Source: Yponomeuta sedellus | Lineage: Eukaryota; Arthropoda; Insecta; Lepidoptera; Yponomeutidae | Length of the DNA: 64,000 nucleotides | Direction of reading: 5' to 3' | Assembly: GCA_934045075.1 (NCBI GenBank) | Contig: OW203747.1 | Location: forward strand, 7,956,357 to 8,020,356 | Part shown: positions 40,090-51,103 of the stretch, piece after piece | How positions within the stretch are numbered: position 1 is the stretch's first letter | Layout: each line of letters opens with the position of its first letter | Notes under the pieces: model-generated | Seen by the model: only the letters and a program-made list of their open reading frames with translations | Told to the model about the DNA's origin: nothing | Databases searched by the model: none | Translations under genes and position numbers: made by a program

Positions 40090-40440
40090 CATTAATGTAG
40101 AGCAATATATAAATGCGAACGTGTGCGTAAACAATATTCGGTGTTAATTTTAAATGCAACACCCAATCTTAGGTTCTTCGCAGAGAAATCTCGGAGAAAA
40201 CGATAATATAAATAAGCAAACACACATCAAACAGGCCTTTATTTTTCCTCCCATGAAAAAAGTCGAGAATTTTCCACTTCAGATTGGGGATGGAAGAAAT
40301 CCAAATACTCTATCTGTGAACGTTGTGTTCAACCTAACACTCTGTTTAAACATTGGGCGCTTGAAGCACTTCAAGTGGAGTCGACAGCATATAATGATTC
40401 TGAATAATTTTGTAGAAAAAAGAGCCTTAAAGGCATGTAT
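40090..40440 (+). other. Open frame of unknown meaning
   Basis: An ATG-started frame of 117 codons (40154-40507) runs into the next SINE. It has no recognised domain, signal peptide or membrane segment, and its last 20 or so codons are SINE sequence. I therefore do not call it a gene. Confidence 0.3.
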
Positions 40441-40451
40441 AATAAAAAAAT

Positions 40452-40801
40452 ATGGTATGTCCCCACTACTGGGGCCCGGGTCTCTTCCTGCACCGCAGAA
40501 AGGTTAGGCCATACTTCACCACGGGGGCCAAGTCCGGGTTGGCGGAGGATTGTAATACAGTGGCAGGCTTTACTGTCAGTAGTTGATCCCATAAAGGCTC
40601 AGATATGGCTTAACGACTGTCATTACACGACAGCCGGCACCAAAGGCTTAAAGCGCCTTGCGAAGTACGGAAGCGCTTGGAAAAAATGCCCCTAGCGGTA
40701 GTCGCGGGATAGTCACCCATCCAACCTGACCGCGCCTTTTGTTACTTAACTCAAGTGATTGATTTCAATTACCTAGTTCGACTAGGTCACGAGCACTTCA
40801 T
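40452..40801 (-). mobile_element. 5S rRNA-derived SINE, near full length
   Basis: On the minus strand: GAAGTGCTCGTGACC head start, GAGTTAAGTAACAAAAGGCGC, GGTTGGATGGGTGAC, shared body and a tail with CCCCAGTAGTGGGG. Confidence 0.75.
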
Positions 40802-41287
40802 ACATTATGTAGATGTAAATAAAGCTAAAAAACCATTGCTGCAAGTGCTTTATGCTTGTGTTACGTGATCTCTAAAGCGCTTAAAGAATTCCCAGTTTTG
40901 TTTGCCTAACCAGCCTGGGCGGAAGCGCTATCAGCTTACCAACTGGGGATAAACAATCTATGTTTATCTGCGGACGCTTTGCGCGGGTTTTCAATTTCCA
41001 GGCAGGCCCGTTATATCGAGGCTTTATAACGGAAATCGAGGATGTACGAAGCAAACAAGCGTATATATTCACTCCATATCAGGACAAACAAATAGGAGGG
41101 AGCTTTTTTTCGGGTTAGCTCCGTGCAGTGTTTGCTTACTCCTACAGCCTTGATTTTTTCCAATAACGCTTCGATTTGGTTGGCTTTTTAAATGTTTACG
41201 CTGTTCCGCGCCGTAGGACCGAAAACCATTGGGGTAGACTTCTAGAGTGGAGACTGCGAATCGGAAAAAGTAGCGCGACCAGGGGTA

Positions 41288-41948
41288 TTATTACGTAAGT
41301 ATCCACTGAGTTTAGTGACGTTGATTTTTACTTTTTAGGGTTCCGTACCTCAAAAGGAAAAAACGGAACCCTTATAGGATCACTTTGTTGTCCGTCTGTC
41401 CGTCCGTCCGTCTGTCAAGACCCTTTTTCTCAGGAACGCGTGGAGGTATGAAGCTGAAATTTATATCAATTACTCAAGTCTACTGTCTCTTAAAGCTGTG
41501 AAAAAATCAAACTTCTAAGCCAACGCAATCAAAAGATACAGCCGTTTATGCCGCAAATTTTCGACACTTGCAAGGGAATCAAAACCTACAGGGTGCTTCC
41601 CGTGAACTCAGAATCTTGAAATTTGGTACGAAGCAACGTCTTATAGCATAGATAAAGGAAAAATTACGAAAACCATAAATTTTTAGTTAATCACATAATA
41701 TATTTTTTTTAATAATTTTAAACTTACTACCCATTTCCTCATAAACGCGTAGAGGTATTAAATTGAAATTCACACCAAATACTCAGGTCTATAATACAGG
41801 TTTGTACGGAACCCTCGGTGCGCGAGTCTGACTCGCACTTGGCCGGTTTTTTTAAGCTACTCCGGCTGTCAAATCCATACATTTTTTGACACTTAGGAGT
41901 TGTCTAAATGCTTCACTCGATAGAGTGGAATGCTACGTAATAGGAGGG
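41288..41948 (+). mobile_element. MITE-like element split by another repeat
   Basis: It has the same ends and blocks as 7728-7871 (TATTACGTAAGTATCCACTGA at the left, GAATGCTACGTAATAGG at the right). It is interrupted after TTGATTTTTACTTTT by the GGTTCCGT...GGCCGG repeat at 41335-41853. Confidence 0.7.
41335..41853. mobile_element. GGTTCCGT...GGCCGG non-coding repeat
   Basis: It begins AGGGTTCCGTACCTC with an immediate inverted partner AACGGAACCCT, then a GTCCGTCTGTCCGTC run, repeated CGTGGAGGTATGAAG and CGTAGAGGTATTAAA blocks, and ends GCGCGAGTCTGACTCGCACTT, GGCCGG and a T run. It has no reading frame. Comparison with the uninterrupted copy at 7728-7871 defines its ends to within the flanking T runs. 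Confidence 0.75.
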
Positions 41949-42062
41949 CTGGCCCTATAGTCTGATACTTACATAGTTTTACAATAGAATGATGTAAGCA
42001 CAATGGTTGTAATTTGCCTCAATTCTACAAAACAATAGCAGTGCAATCATTTCAGCGGTACA

Positions 42063-42195
42063 ACCCGGTATAGCGGTATGGTTGCCTGGAAGAAATTGCT
42101 TTTAGTAATAAGGCTGCCATTTGTACTACATGTTTAAATAATTTCTGTTACTGTAATTTCTGTGTACAATAAAGAATATTCTATCTATCTATCTG
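42063..42195 (+). repeat. LINE 3' UTR with (TCTA)n end
   Basis: GTATGGTTGCCTGGAAGAAAT, CTGTGTACAATAAAGAATATT, then CTATCTATCTATC. Confidence 0.65.
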
Positions 42196-42337
42196 TGTAA
42201 CCCGCACAAATTAAACAGATGGAATCTCGCGAGGCGCCGAGTTAAGTTGCAAGGGTTGTACCATCACCAGACTGCCGATAGTGTAAATGAAATGTATATT
42301 ATCGGACTAATGACTTTATTAAATAACTATGCATTTT

Positions 42338-42490
42338 AGAGACTCGTCCCCAGGTGGAGCAAAGATGTTCGTGAAGCGGTAGGCAATGACTGGAAGAGAA
42401 GAGTCGAAGATCGGGCTCAGTGGCGTGTCTTGGGAGAGGCATATGTGCAGCAGTAGACTAACACCAGCTGATTCTGATGATGATGATGAC
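42338..42490 (+). pseudogene. RTE-type LINE C-terminus
   Basis: The frame reads RLVPRWSKDVREAVGNDWKR, then RVEDRAQWRVLGEAYVQQ and a TAG in place of TGG (W). Tail GATGATGATGATGAC. A second RTE end in the opposite orientation follows at 42505-42590. Confidence 0.7.
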
Positions 42491-42504
42491 GCTCTTCCGC
42501 GTAA

Positions 42505-42590
42505 CGAGTCACTGAGTCGTCGTCGTCGTCGTCGTCGTCAGGCTAGTCCACTGCTGGACATAGCCCTCCCCTAAAGAGCACCACGTTGTG
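42505..42590 (-). repeat. RTE LINE 3' end, tail-to-tail with the previous one
   Basis: On the minus strand: TTTAGGGGAGGGCTATGTCC, AGCAGTGGACTAGCCTG, then eight GAC-type units. Confidence 0.7.
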
Positions 42591-42599
42591 CTATTGAAA

Positions 42600-43110
42600 A
42601 AGTACCTCTTAAGCTAAAACTAACGTTCGAACTTACCTTCTTAAGCACCACATATTATTAGCTTGATTCCGGATTCACTTAAGCGAGTAAGTGAATCCGG
42701 GATTAAGTTAATGTACTTAATGTTTATTAACATATTATATAATATGAACTGTTGTGTATTGTATAGAGCGCACTCCGAAAATCACGCATCGACCTCCCAG
42801 GTTTTTGTGATTTTGATTTGTTTAATTTAACTACGTACACTTATGTGCCTTAAATAAATAATTAAAACGGCTTTTCTTTTTTAAGTCATGTAAATTACGA
42901 CACAACGTAAACTCAGAATATTTGCTTCCATAAAGTACGCTTCATTCAATTTCCGGGGAACAAATGACCGCACATCGTAGGCGTTGAGTCCGCGACAAGT
43001 ACGCGGAGGACATTTTTACGACTCAGGGACTTTTGTCCCTTGGGGACAAAGGTCCCTCGTCTGCGCATTCCTTAAAACAGACACATGTACGCAATCGAGA
43101 TAAAATAACG
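42600..43110. other. Unassigned DNA with a hairpin
   Basis: A hairpin TTCCGGATTCACTTA / TAAGTGAATCCGGGA lies at about 42667-42703, and another around GGGACTTTTGTCCC at 43025-43055. No gene seen. Confidence 0.45.
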
Positions 43111-43114
43111 TAGG

Positions 43115-43245
43115 ATATCTTAACACCTGTATCCCAGAAGAGTAGGCAGAGGCTAGGGACTGCCACTTGCTACGATCCTGACAGATCACCTTCGCTATAT
43201 CAACGTTCATTGGTCGTTTCATGAACGCACTGATTAGACTACCTA
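43115..43245. repeat. Dispersed repeat (CGATCCTGACAGATCACCTT)
   Basis: CTGTATCCCAGAAGAGTAGGC, CCACTTGCTACGATCCTGAC and CAACGTTCATTGGTCG recur at 59600-59735 with few changes. The class is not known to me. Confidence 0.55.
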
Positions 43246-43249
43246 GACT

Positions 43250-44035
43250 AGGTAGTTTTGATCTTCCCCTTTTACCAAAAGGCAAAAATATTACTAAGAA
43301 AAATAAGTTAATTAGGTAGAGCATGTGTAAAAGACGATAAGCTCGTTATTTTTATATCGATTACGCAATCTAACCACCGTGAAATGAGAGCAACGCATGA
43401 CCTTACGCTAACAGCGGACTTTATTGATTTAGAGTAGATCCTCATAGTAGCTTGGCCACTAAAATTTCTTTAGTCGCCTAAAGATAGGTTACACTGCTAC
43501 CGCCCTGTATCTTTTTTTTAATCCGACATATTGTGCTGTACTAAATAACTCGAATTTAGTACAGCACAATAGTTCATTTAAAGAATTAGCATAAGTTATC
43601 TAGGAAAGAAACTAGGTAAAGGACAAAATTTATTGCCAACAAAAATTTTAAGTGCCTTCGGACGTGAGATAATAGAATGTTCACAGAGTATTTTTTTGAT
43701 GTTTCCTCCATTTTTCCAGGTTGAGTTTAAAAAAAATATTGTTATAAACGTATATTGGTCAGGAATTCAATAATAAATACAAGTTTTTGATTTAGGTTCG
43801 GGGGTGTTGGCCGCAATCTGGAATTAAAGGTGCCAATTTTTTTTTTAATTAATACCTCAACGATTGACTCATAGCCTTACAATTAAACTATGAAGTATCT
43901 GTCAGCGACACTCACTCAATACGGAAAGGAAATCTCTAGTATATTAATCCTTCTATGCAATATTCAGCCAGCTATTAATAGATGGTCGATGCTAATGATG
44001 GTAATAAATTACATAGAAAATAACGTAATTAAATA
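43250..44035. other. Unassigned DNA with a hairpin
   Basis: The only structure is a perfect inverted repeat ATTGTGCTGTACTAAAT / ATTTAGTACAGCACAAT around a 7-nt loop at 43529-43570. Confidence 0.45.
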
Positions 44036-44043
44036 CCGTCATT

Positions 44044-44129
44044 AGCCAAAAGATCGGGTCTTATGGCGCACCTGGGGGAGGCTTATGTCCAGCAGTGGAC
44101 TGCAATAGGCTGAAATGATGATGATGATT
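44044..44129 (+). pseudogene. RTE-type LINE C-terminus, frameshifted
   Basis: KDRVLWR, then after a one-base slip LGEAYVQQWTAIG and a TGA stop. GTCCAGCAGTGGAC hairpin and ATGATGATGATG tail. Confidence 0.65.
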
Positions 44130-44206
44130 AGCCAAATATTGTATAATATATATTCGACCCCTTGTTACTTTTCACTTAGAAGACTCAAGAAATATACAAG
44201 TAAAAG

Positions 44207-44656
44207 TTTATACTATTTTTATTTTTAATGCACTAACCCGTGCTAAGGATAAATTTTTAAAAACCTATTTAGAGGCTAAAAATTTCACCCATGCCGGGAT
44301 TCGAACCCGCAACCTCTGGCTATCCGTGCAAGCGCTCTACCAATTGAGCCAATGGGCGACTCGAGTGTTAATAATGAATAATAGTGATAATAATGGTAAT
44401 AATAATGAGTGATATCGTTCCGATGTAAAACCTAACTGCAAAGTAGGTAGTCGGGGCTGTAAGTAATGCAATTTGCTTAAGCCAGATGTCGCTGCCTGTA
44501 CGTAATACAGAGAATAGTGTAAAGAGGTTCGAAATTTCACTGATGCCGGTGAGACGCCCATTGGCTCAATTGGTAGAGCGCTGGCACGGATAGCCAGAGG
44601 TTGCGGGTTCGAATCCCGGCATGGGTGAAATTTTTAGCCTCTAAATAGGTTTTTAA
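44207..44656. mobile_element. TLC repeat, inverted dimer with full right unit
   Basis: The left minus-strand arm (tail, core to GGGCGACTC) and the right plus-strand full unit are separated by an ATAATGATAAT-rich spacer. The core arms are almost perfect complements. 9-bp flanks AAGTAAAAG lie at 44198-44206 and 44657-44665. Confidence 0.75.
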
Positions 44657-44679
44657 AAGTAAAAGATTTTTTTAATCTC

Positions 44680-45290
44680 TACGGCGGCGCACCCCAGGTA
44701 CGGCTCAAAAGGCAGTGTACAATAACTTCTACCCTTCCTTACGACCACGATAAACATTTATGTGAGCGTGGTCCAGATGAATTGCAATTACCCCATATTC
44801 TGTTAGACGCACATAAAAAATTCCTTACGCGTCCTTAATATTTTGCCAAGGCGAAAGGTGAGAAAATTGAGGTAACGGCACGTTACGGCCCAAGACAGGA
44901 TGTTCGATATTATTTTTGTGGCTCGATGTAAAAATTTAGGTCTTTTTTACGTAGGCCTTAGGTTGTTAATAATATCATTTTATGCTGCGGCTTTGACGAC
45001 CTTTGCATTTCCATTTGTATGTGATGTGAAATCATCATAACTTTTTTCATCATCATACTTTTTTGCTTTTGGTGGCACGCCGCGTGTAAGGCACCTCTAT
45101 CTATATTATTTAACATTAACTATCTGTGGGAAATACTGAGGACTTGGCAAAATGTACAATCGTAACTCAATTATTTTGTATCTTATATGTTCGTCATTTC
45201 TGCTTTTTTCTCCTTGAATAAATAAAATAAATAATGTTGCCAGAAATATTGCAGGGTTTTACCCCCTAATCATTCTTAAACTTGTGATTG
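44680..45290. other. Unassigned intergenic DNA
   Basis: No recognisable gene. A 57-base minus-strand stretch at 44743-44799 has splice-like edges but unconvincing content. Confidence 0.4.
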
Positions 45291-45305
45291 CCATGAATGG
45301 TATAT

Positions 45306-45722
45306 TAGTTTCAAATATTTGCGACATAGCAAACTTCATTCAATATCACAAATATGTAAATATTAAGACATAGCAAGCTTCATTTAGAATCACAAATATT
45401 TATGACCTAGCAACCTTTGTTTAGAATCACTAATATTAACGATATAGCACACTTTATTTAGAATCACAAATATTTCCGACATCGCAAACTTCAGAATCAC
45501 AAATATTTACGACATAGCAAGCTTCGTTTAGAATCACTTATATTTACGACATAGCAAATTTTATTTAAAATCACTAATATTTACGACATAGCAAGCTTCG
45601 TTTAGAATCAGTAATATTTACGACATAGCAAACTTCATTTAGAATCGCTAATATTTACGACATAGCAAGCTTCGTTTAGAATCACAAATATTTACGACAT
45701 AGCAGGCTTCGTTTATAATTAT
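45306..45722. repeat. 37-bp minisatellite, about 11 units
   Basis: The unit is GACATAGCAAGCTTCGTTTA, then GAATCACAAATATTTAC. The 3' units are more alike than the 5' ones, and one unit near 45480 is shortened. The CATAGCAA core is nearly invariant. Confidence 0.92.
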
Positions 45723-45789
45723 TTTATGTAGCCTTCACGCGTCTACAAACAACTCACTGCAGGGCACAGTTCTTATTTCAGAAAAAGAG

Positions 45790-45880
45790 AGTATGGACTT
45801 AATTACCACGGGTGCCCACCGCAGATTAGCGATTTCTAGGGCTGAGGTAGTTAAACACTTCAAATACCCAGATGTCGCTA
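45790..45880 (-). repeat. SINE remnant, third family
   Basis: TATGGACTTAATTACCACGGG and GATTTCTAGGGCTGAGGTAG match 47740-47820. The longer frame over it (45793-46110) has no domain. Confidence 0.5.
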
Positions 45881-45889
45881 TGCTGTACT

Positions 45890-47490
45890 TCAATTCTTCG
45901 GAATCATTGAGTTATTTTATTACCTGTTCATACGGAGTGTTTGATAAATTGAAAGACAAAAAATACATAGGCCAAAGTTTCATTTTATTTAGAAAAGTAT
46001 TTTGTACAACATTTACTGTTCACGATAAGTTTCTCATCTCTTACAAACACTTCCTCATTTCACGAGACACTCGTTATTTTTACACTAAAAGTAGTTTACA
46101 TAGTTCTTGAAAAGCTTTACAATAATTCAATATTTTTATAACTAGTATTAACAATCCTTATGTTCACCCACAATAGTATAAAGCAATGATATTATATTAC
46201 AAACACATTATCCTCTATGTATCACAGAAAAAATAATTTATATCCTAGATCGTAGTTCACAATTTAATTTTTAGAAGTTGCATTATATGTATAAGGTATG
46301 TATTCAGGTTCTAAGTTCGATATTTAAAATAGTAAAAGTATTTGTAACTTGTGATAACTAAGAATTAAAATTAAACAAGTATGCAGCAGATAATTATAAT
46401 TTAAAGTTTCGTAATTAAAAATAAGTTACAAATATTTTTAACTATAAGATGGATGGATGAGATGATAAAATACTTGAAATTTTTATTTTATAAAATTAAA
46501 TATTTTCTACACAGAGTTTTAAAACAATATCAAATTTATTTCTACATAAGTAATCATTTTAAAAGTGACTTTAAAGAAATTTGAGGCGTTTCAGATAGTC
46601 TAATCAGTCTTAGGTCGAATTTTCAAATGAATGTATAGGCATGTAATTTTTTTTTATTGAGCACTGGGTGTGATATGAAAAACTTTGCTTCAGTACAAGT
46701 TCATATTTTAATTTACAAAAAACTATAAAAATATTCAAATACATAAATTATATTTAAAATTTAAAATATAAATTAAAATATAAATCACTCTTTCACGGTA
46801 GGAAAGTAAACATTATATCCATTTATCTAAAAAAAAAGTAAATATAATTTTAAATAAAGACATTTCATGGAAGATCTAATCTGTGCTGATGTATTTTTAA
46901 CCTATTCGTAAAGATAATATGAGATTATGGGAATGGCACAACGTTATTTTTTATAAAATTAAAGCTTACAAAATTATTTATGTTATTATATCGATGGGTA
47001 CTCACAGTTCTATTAGAGAAATAATAAATTTAAATGTGTCTTCCTAATTATTTTTAATACTAGTTATTAACAAATACGGGGTAAAAAGAGTCATGACAAT
47101 AATAATTGTATACTTTAGCTAAATCTGTGTATAAATAAGCCGTAGATCATAAATTTTATTTAATGAATGTCGATAGTTAAAAGGCCATGATATTTAAGTG
47201 TAGTACTTTAACAATTTTAATTTTACAATATTCACTTAACATTTATCCTAAGTTGTAAAATTATTTTTATTTTTACAAAAAGTATCACTTTGACACAAGT
47301 GAATAGAACAACATTTTACGCTTGTTAACAATAGTTACATCTAGATTATTTTCATAATTTACTTTTAATCAAAAGACCAGTCTCAGTCGACACAGTTTTC
47401 CCATGAAATTGACAAAACATCTCGCTTGTTGTTTCACAAACAAAACACGTCAAGTTTGAATACATTATCGTAAGTAGCATGTGGTAAATG
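45890..47490. other. Very AT-rich gene-free stretch
   Basis: About 1.6 kb with no repeat, gene or splice-like exon recognised. Confidence 0.5.
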
Positions 47491-47499
47491 ACTGCTCGC

Positions 47500-47665
47500 T
47501 AACTGTGAAGGAAAACATCGTGAGGGAACCTGAGTGTCTGAGGTATTCAAATACCTCTGCGCTTTAAATTGACAATCCGCAGTGGGCACGATTGTTGATT
47601 AAGTCCACACTATCTCTCTGAGAGAAGGCCTGCGCCCTGCAGCGAGACATTGATAGGCTACATAA
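47500..47665 (+). repeat. SINE body/tail, third family
   Basis: CTGTGAAGGAAAACATCGTGA, GAGTGTCTGAGGTATTCAAAT, GATTAAGTCCACACTATCTCT, and a tail GCCCTGCAGCGAGACATTGAT that is a decayed form of the CAGCAGTGG hairpin. Confidence 0.6.
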
Positions 47666-47734
47666 AACATATTATAAATTTCTTTAAGTAGCCTCTTTAC
47701 GACCAACTACTCAGTACAGGCCTATTCATGGAAA

Positions 47735-47945
47735 GACATAGTATGGGCTTAATTACCGCGCGTGCCCACCGCGGATTGGCGATTTCAAGCGCTGAGGTAT
47801 TTAATACCTCAGTGACTCAGTTTTCCTCACGACGTTTTCCGGTGTAAGCAAGTGGTATTGCTACTCTATCTTCACAAATGTACATGACTTAGAAAACAAA
47901 GTCCACGACTTAGAAAACATAGTACATGCCGGGTTTCAAGCTCCG
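47735..47945 (-). repeat. SINE body, third family, inverted
   Basis: GGGCTTAATTACCGCGCGTGC, CTCACGACGTTTTCCGG and a doubled TGACTTAGAAAACAAAGTCC stretch, then ACATGCCGGGTTTCAAGC from the tRNA head. Confidence 0.55.
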
Positions 47946-48419
47946 CTGCCACAGCTCCATTAATTGAATTTTACGATTAGAATTGACTGGCATAATTGAG
48001 AGAGAGAAATGAAATAAACTCTAAACAGTAACGAAGTACACGCAAGACTACGCAAGAACCTTGAATGAGGTTTTACATCACAAAGTGGGGCCGATCAATC
48101 ACACATAAGCCTAATTAGGCTACGTTTTTTGCATAGTAACTAGGCCAGTCGTTATCGACGCAATAACGTCTCATGTTTCTATACAAACGACCAAGTACAG
48201 CTGGCGACATAGGAAATGAGCTACCCAATTCAAGCGAAATTCATACTTATGCCAGGGGTCAATAAATATCAGCTGGTTCATGCCTACATTGAGCTGTAGA
48301 TGATAAATGCTCAATAGTAGATGTCACGTTTGAAAGAAAAGAAAACGTGCAGAAAGCATCAGACGGAAATAAAAGGAGAGAAATCTTGTGACGAAACAGA
48401 TGTAATCACATACAGGCAC

Positions 48420-48556
48420 ATACATTGCTTCTGGCCCCACACTTACCCTGTGTCGTGGGAACCAGAAACAACGGCATCACAAACATGTAAACATCCAAGA
48501 CCTGGGTTTTTTTTTGTCCCCAACCGGGATTCGAACCCGGGACCTCTTGCATGAAG
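48420..48556 (-). mobile_element. tRNA-derived SINE (CCATGCAAGAGG family), 5'-truncated
   Basis: The same blocks as 24870-25048, but the copy ends within the anticodon arm (CATGCAAGAGG). Confidence 0.7.
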
Positions 48557-48984
48557 CTGCCGTAGTCAATGAAGTGGGTATTTTTTTTGTAAATTAATTA
48601 ATTAAATGCTCAAAATGTGATCCCTTTTGTCTTACGCAAATCGTCAATCTTTTAATGAGTCCGCTGCCTGTTGATTTTCATTTTTAATTTTCAACTTAAT
48701 TGACTACGGCAGTTTCATGTATGTTTTTAATTTGATTAAAATGATTAATTTCACGCTGTTCCTTTCTTTTAAAATACTATGTTACTTAAGAAGAGTTATT
48801 AGTTTTCGGCCATTCTTTCGATTGGCATCATAAAAGTAGGGGTGTTTTTTTTTAAATTTAAGTCGGTTCGATTCCCAGACAGGGCAAGTAATTTTTTGAA
48901 AATCTTTGAATGCAGAATTACTAACTATAAAAAATAACATAAAGTCTTCTTTCAGCGAAATACCCTATCTACGATATTTAAGGT

Positions 48985-49600
48985 ACTTTCCCTTCATGGC
49001 CCATAACTTTGGGACGCCCTGTATAATGTAACATGCATTTCTGCCAAAACAGCACAATGGTGAAAAAATACTTTGAATCTCAATATCTCTTACGCTTTGA
49101 TCTAACCAAGCAAAACTTCTGTGAAGAAAAGAATGGTAAAAAGTGGGTTTCTGGAAGAGAGTTACTTTTTGGGTAGTTTCGATAAGGGATGGGACGAAAC
49201 GTTTAGTAAACGTATAACATGGATTTCTGCTGAAAACAACACGTTGGAGGGAAAATACTTTGAATCTCAATATCTCTTATGATTTGATCTTACCAAGCAA
49301 GTATTTTTAAAGAAAAAAAAAAACGTTTCAAAGTGGGCTTCTGAAACAGATAAAGTAACGCTCTTCCGGAAGGCCAATTTTGCTAGTTTCGATAAGGGAT
49401 GGGATGAAATGTCTAACATCCTGCCAAAAACTACACAACGGAGAAAAAAGACTTTGAATCCCAATATCTCTTACGCTTTGATATTACCAAGCAAGGCTTA
49501 TTTCAAGAAGAGAATGGTGTTTTGATCTTACCATGCAAGACTTCTTTAATGAAAAAAATGGTAATAAAGTGACCTTCTGAAAGAGAGCTAGTTATTAACA
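48985..49600. repeat. Diverged ~190-bp tandem repeat, about 3 units
   Basis: CTTTGAATCTCAATATCTCTT recurs at about 49071, 49258 and (as TTTGAATCCCAATATCTCTT) 49454, each followed by TTGATCTAACCAAGCAA-like text and TTTCGATAAGGGATGGGA. Units differ by substitutions and A-run length. The frames on the minus strand here follow the repeat. Confidence 0.8.
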
Positions 49601-49865
49601 CTGGGCAGTATACATAATTACAAAGAAAACGTAGTCTTGCGTGTAGGCCTTTAACCAACACAAGTGGCCTTAGAAAAACTCGCATAAAACCTACGCTGGA
49701 AAATTGTGTACATAAAGTTGCCTTCAAAAGTCCTCGGTATAAACGTGAAGATAATATTATTATAACATTTTTATACGGCCCCGTCCTTCGGCTATACATG
49801 CGTTGCCAAAGGCGTCTGGAAGCAGTTACCTGGGGAAGAAACGTTTGTGTTTTATTTCATGCCTT

Positions 49866-50350
49866 TGCTTGTTGTTTCTGGGGCTCCTGTGTACGTTTTT
49901 TTCTTCTTTTTAGCATGAAAAACCTTGATATTATTACACACTTTTTGCCAAACTACAGAGCGGTTGGAGAAGGGCTCATAAGTCTAAACATGTATAACAT
50001 CTATAATACAGAGAATAGTGTAAAGAGGTTCGAAATTTCACTGATGCCGGTGAGTCGCCCATTTGGGTACAGCGCTGGCACGGATAGCCAGAGGTCGCGG
50101 GTTCGTATCCCGGCATGGGTGGAATTTTCAGCCTCTAAATAGGTTTTTAAAATTGTCCTTAGCACGGGTTAGTGCATTAAAAATAAAAATAGTATAATCT
50201 ATAACCAGTATACTCTTATATAAATCTCGTGTTAAAGTCGAAATTGGTTTATGATATTTGGTTTGGTAAAAAGTTTAAATAAATTGGCTGGAGTTGAAAG
50301 TGAAAAATCAAAGTTTAACTCTAATCCAAAGTTCTATGAACACCCGCTAA
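49866..50350. repeat. Segmental direct repeat, copy A (interrupted)
   Basis: GCTTGTTGTTTCTGGGGCTCC...TAAACATGTATAACATCTATA, then after the inserted TLC repeat it resumes ATCTATAACCAGTATACTC...GAACACCCGCTAATT. Copy B at 50358-50645 has the same order without the insert. Confidence 0.85.
50006..50196 (+). mobile_element. TLC repeat monomer with an internal empty-site control
   Basis: It runs from ATACAGAGAATAGTGTAAAGA through the tRNA-like core (GGTTCGTATCCCGG) to the tail ending AATAAAAATAGTATA. The flanking ATCTATA (49999-50005, 50197-50203) occurs once in copy B, so the insertion boundaries can be read directly. Confidence 0.8.
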
Positions 50351-50357
50351 TTAATTG

Positions 50358-50645
50358 CTTGTTGTTTCTGGGCCTCTTGTGTACGTTTTTTTCTTCTTTT
50401 TAGCACGAAAAACCTTGATATTATTACACACTGTTTGCCAACCTACAGAGCGGTTAGAGAGGGGCTCTTAAGTCTAAACATCTATAACTAGCATACTCGT
50501 GTATAAATCTCGTGTTAAAGTGGTTTTATATTTGATTTGGTAAAAAGGTTAAATTAAAAATAAATTGGCTTGAGTTTTGAAATAAAGTGAAAAATCAATG
50601 AAAAAAAATAAAAGTTTTATGAACACCCGCTAATTTATCTAAATT
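50358..50645. repeat. Segmental direct repeat, copy B (empty site)
   Basis: It matches 49866-50350 outside the insert, with scattered substitutions and small indels. No coding content is recognised. Confidence 0.85.
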
Positions 50646-50961
50646 AAAAAAGTTGATGAAACTGGCTCTCTTTCCTCTTGACTCTTGTTCCAAGTGGTAT
50701 AAGAGCGAATCCCATTAAATTTAATGCTTATTTACATTCTGAATTCAGAAAAGCATTCCAAAAAAATTGCCAGGTAATTTAAAAAAGTAAGAAACATTGC
50801 ATTATCACGTTACTAGTTTTATTTTAATGACCTTTATTTCACTAGTTTTAAAACGAGTTAACTAATCTTGTTTTGATTACAAAAAAATACTAATCTAATG
50901 TTAATTTTGTATTCATAGTTAGACAAAATGTAATCGAAGCACTATTAACTTTATTTAGTTA

Positions 50962-51103
50962 AGGGCTGATTTTTCAATAGTCAGATAACTTTTATCTGAG
51001 GAATATAAATGGCGGTTTGACAGCTTATGTATGAAAATTATGTCAAACCGCCATTTTTATTCCTTACATAAAAGTTATCTGACTATTGAAAAATCAGCTC
51101 TAA
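50962..51103. mobile_element. Short foldback/MITE
   Basis: The arms are about 62 bp: GGGCTGATTTTTCAATAGTC, AGATAACTTTTATCTGAGGA, AATGGCGGTTTGACA, mirrored by TGTCAAACCGCCATT...GACTATTGAAAAATCAGCTC. The loop is about 15 nt. Almost the whole element is one hairpin. Confidence 0.85.

Noticed and set aside
40154..40507. 117-codon protein
   Set aside because: The frame runs into a SINE and shows no domain, and no splice or polyadenylation context was seen.
44743..44799. Possible 57-bp minus-strand exon with AACAG acceptor and GTAAGG donor, phase-compatible with the exon at 51490
   Set aside because: The peptide (YGVIAIHLDHAHINVYRG) is unlike the neighbouring exons, an open frame this short is common by chance, and it lies 6.7 kb away. 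Kept only as a weak candidate.
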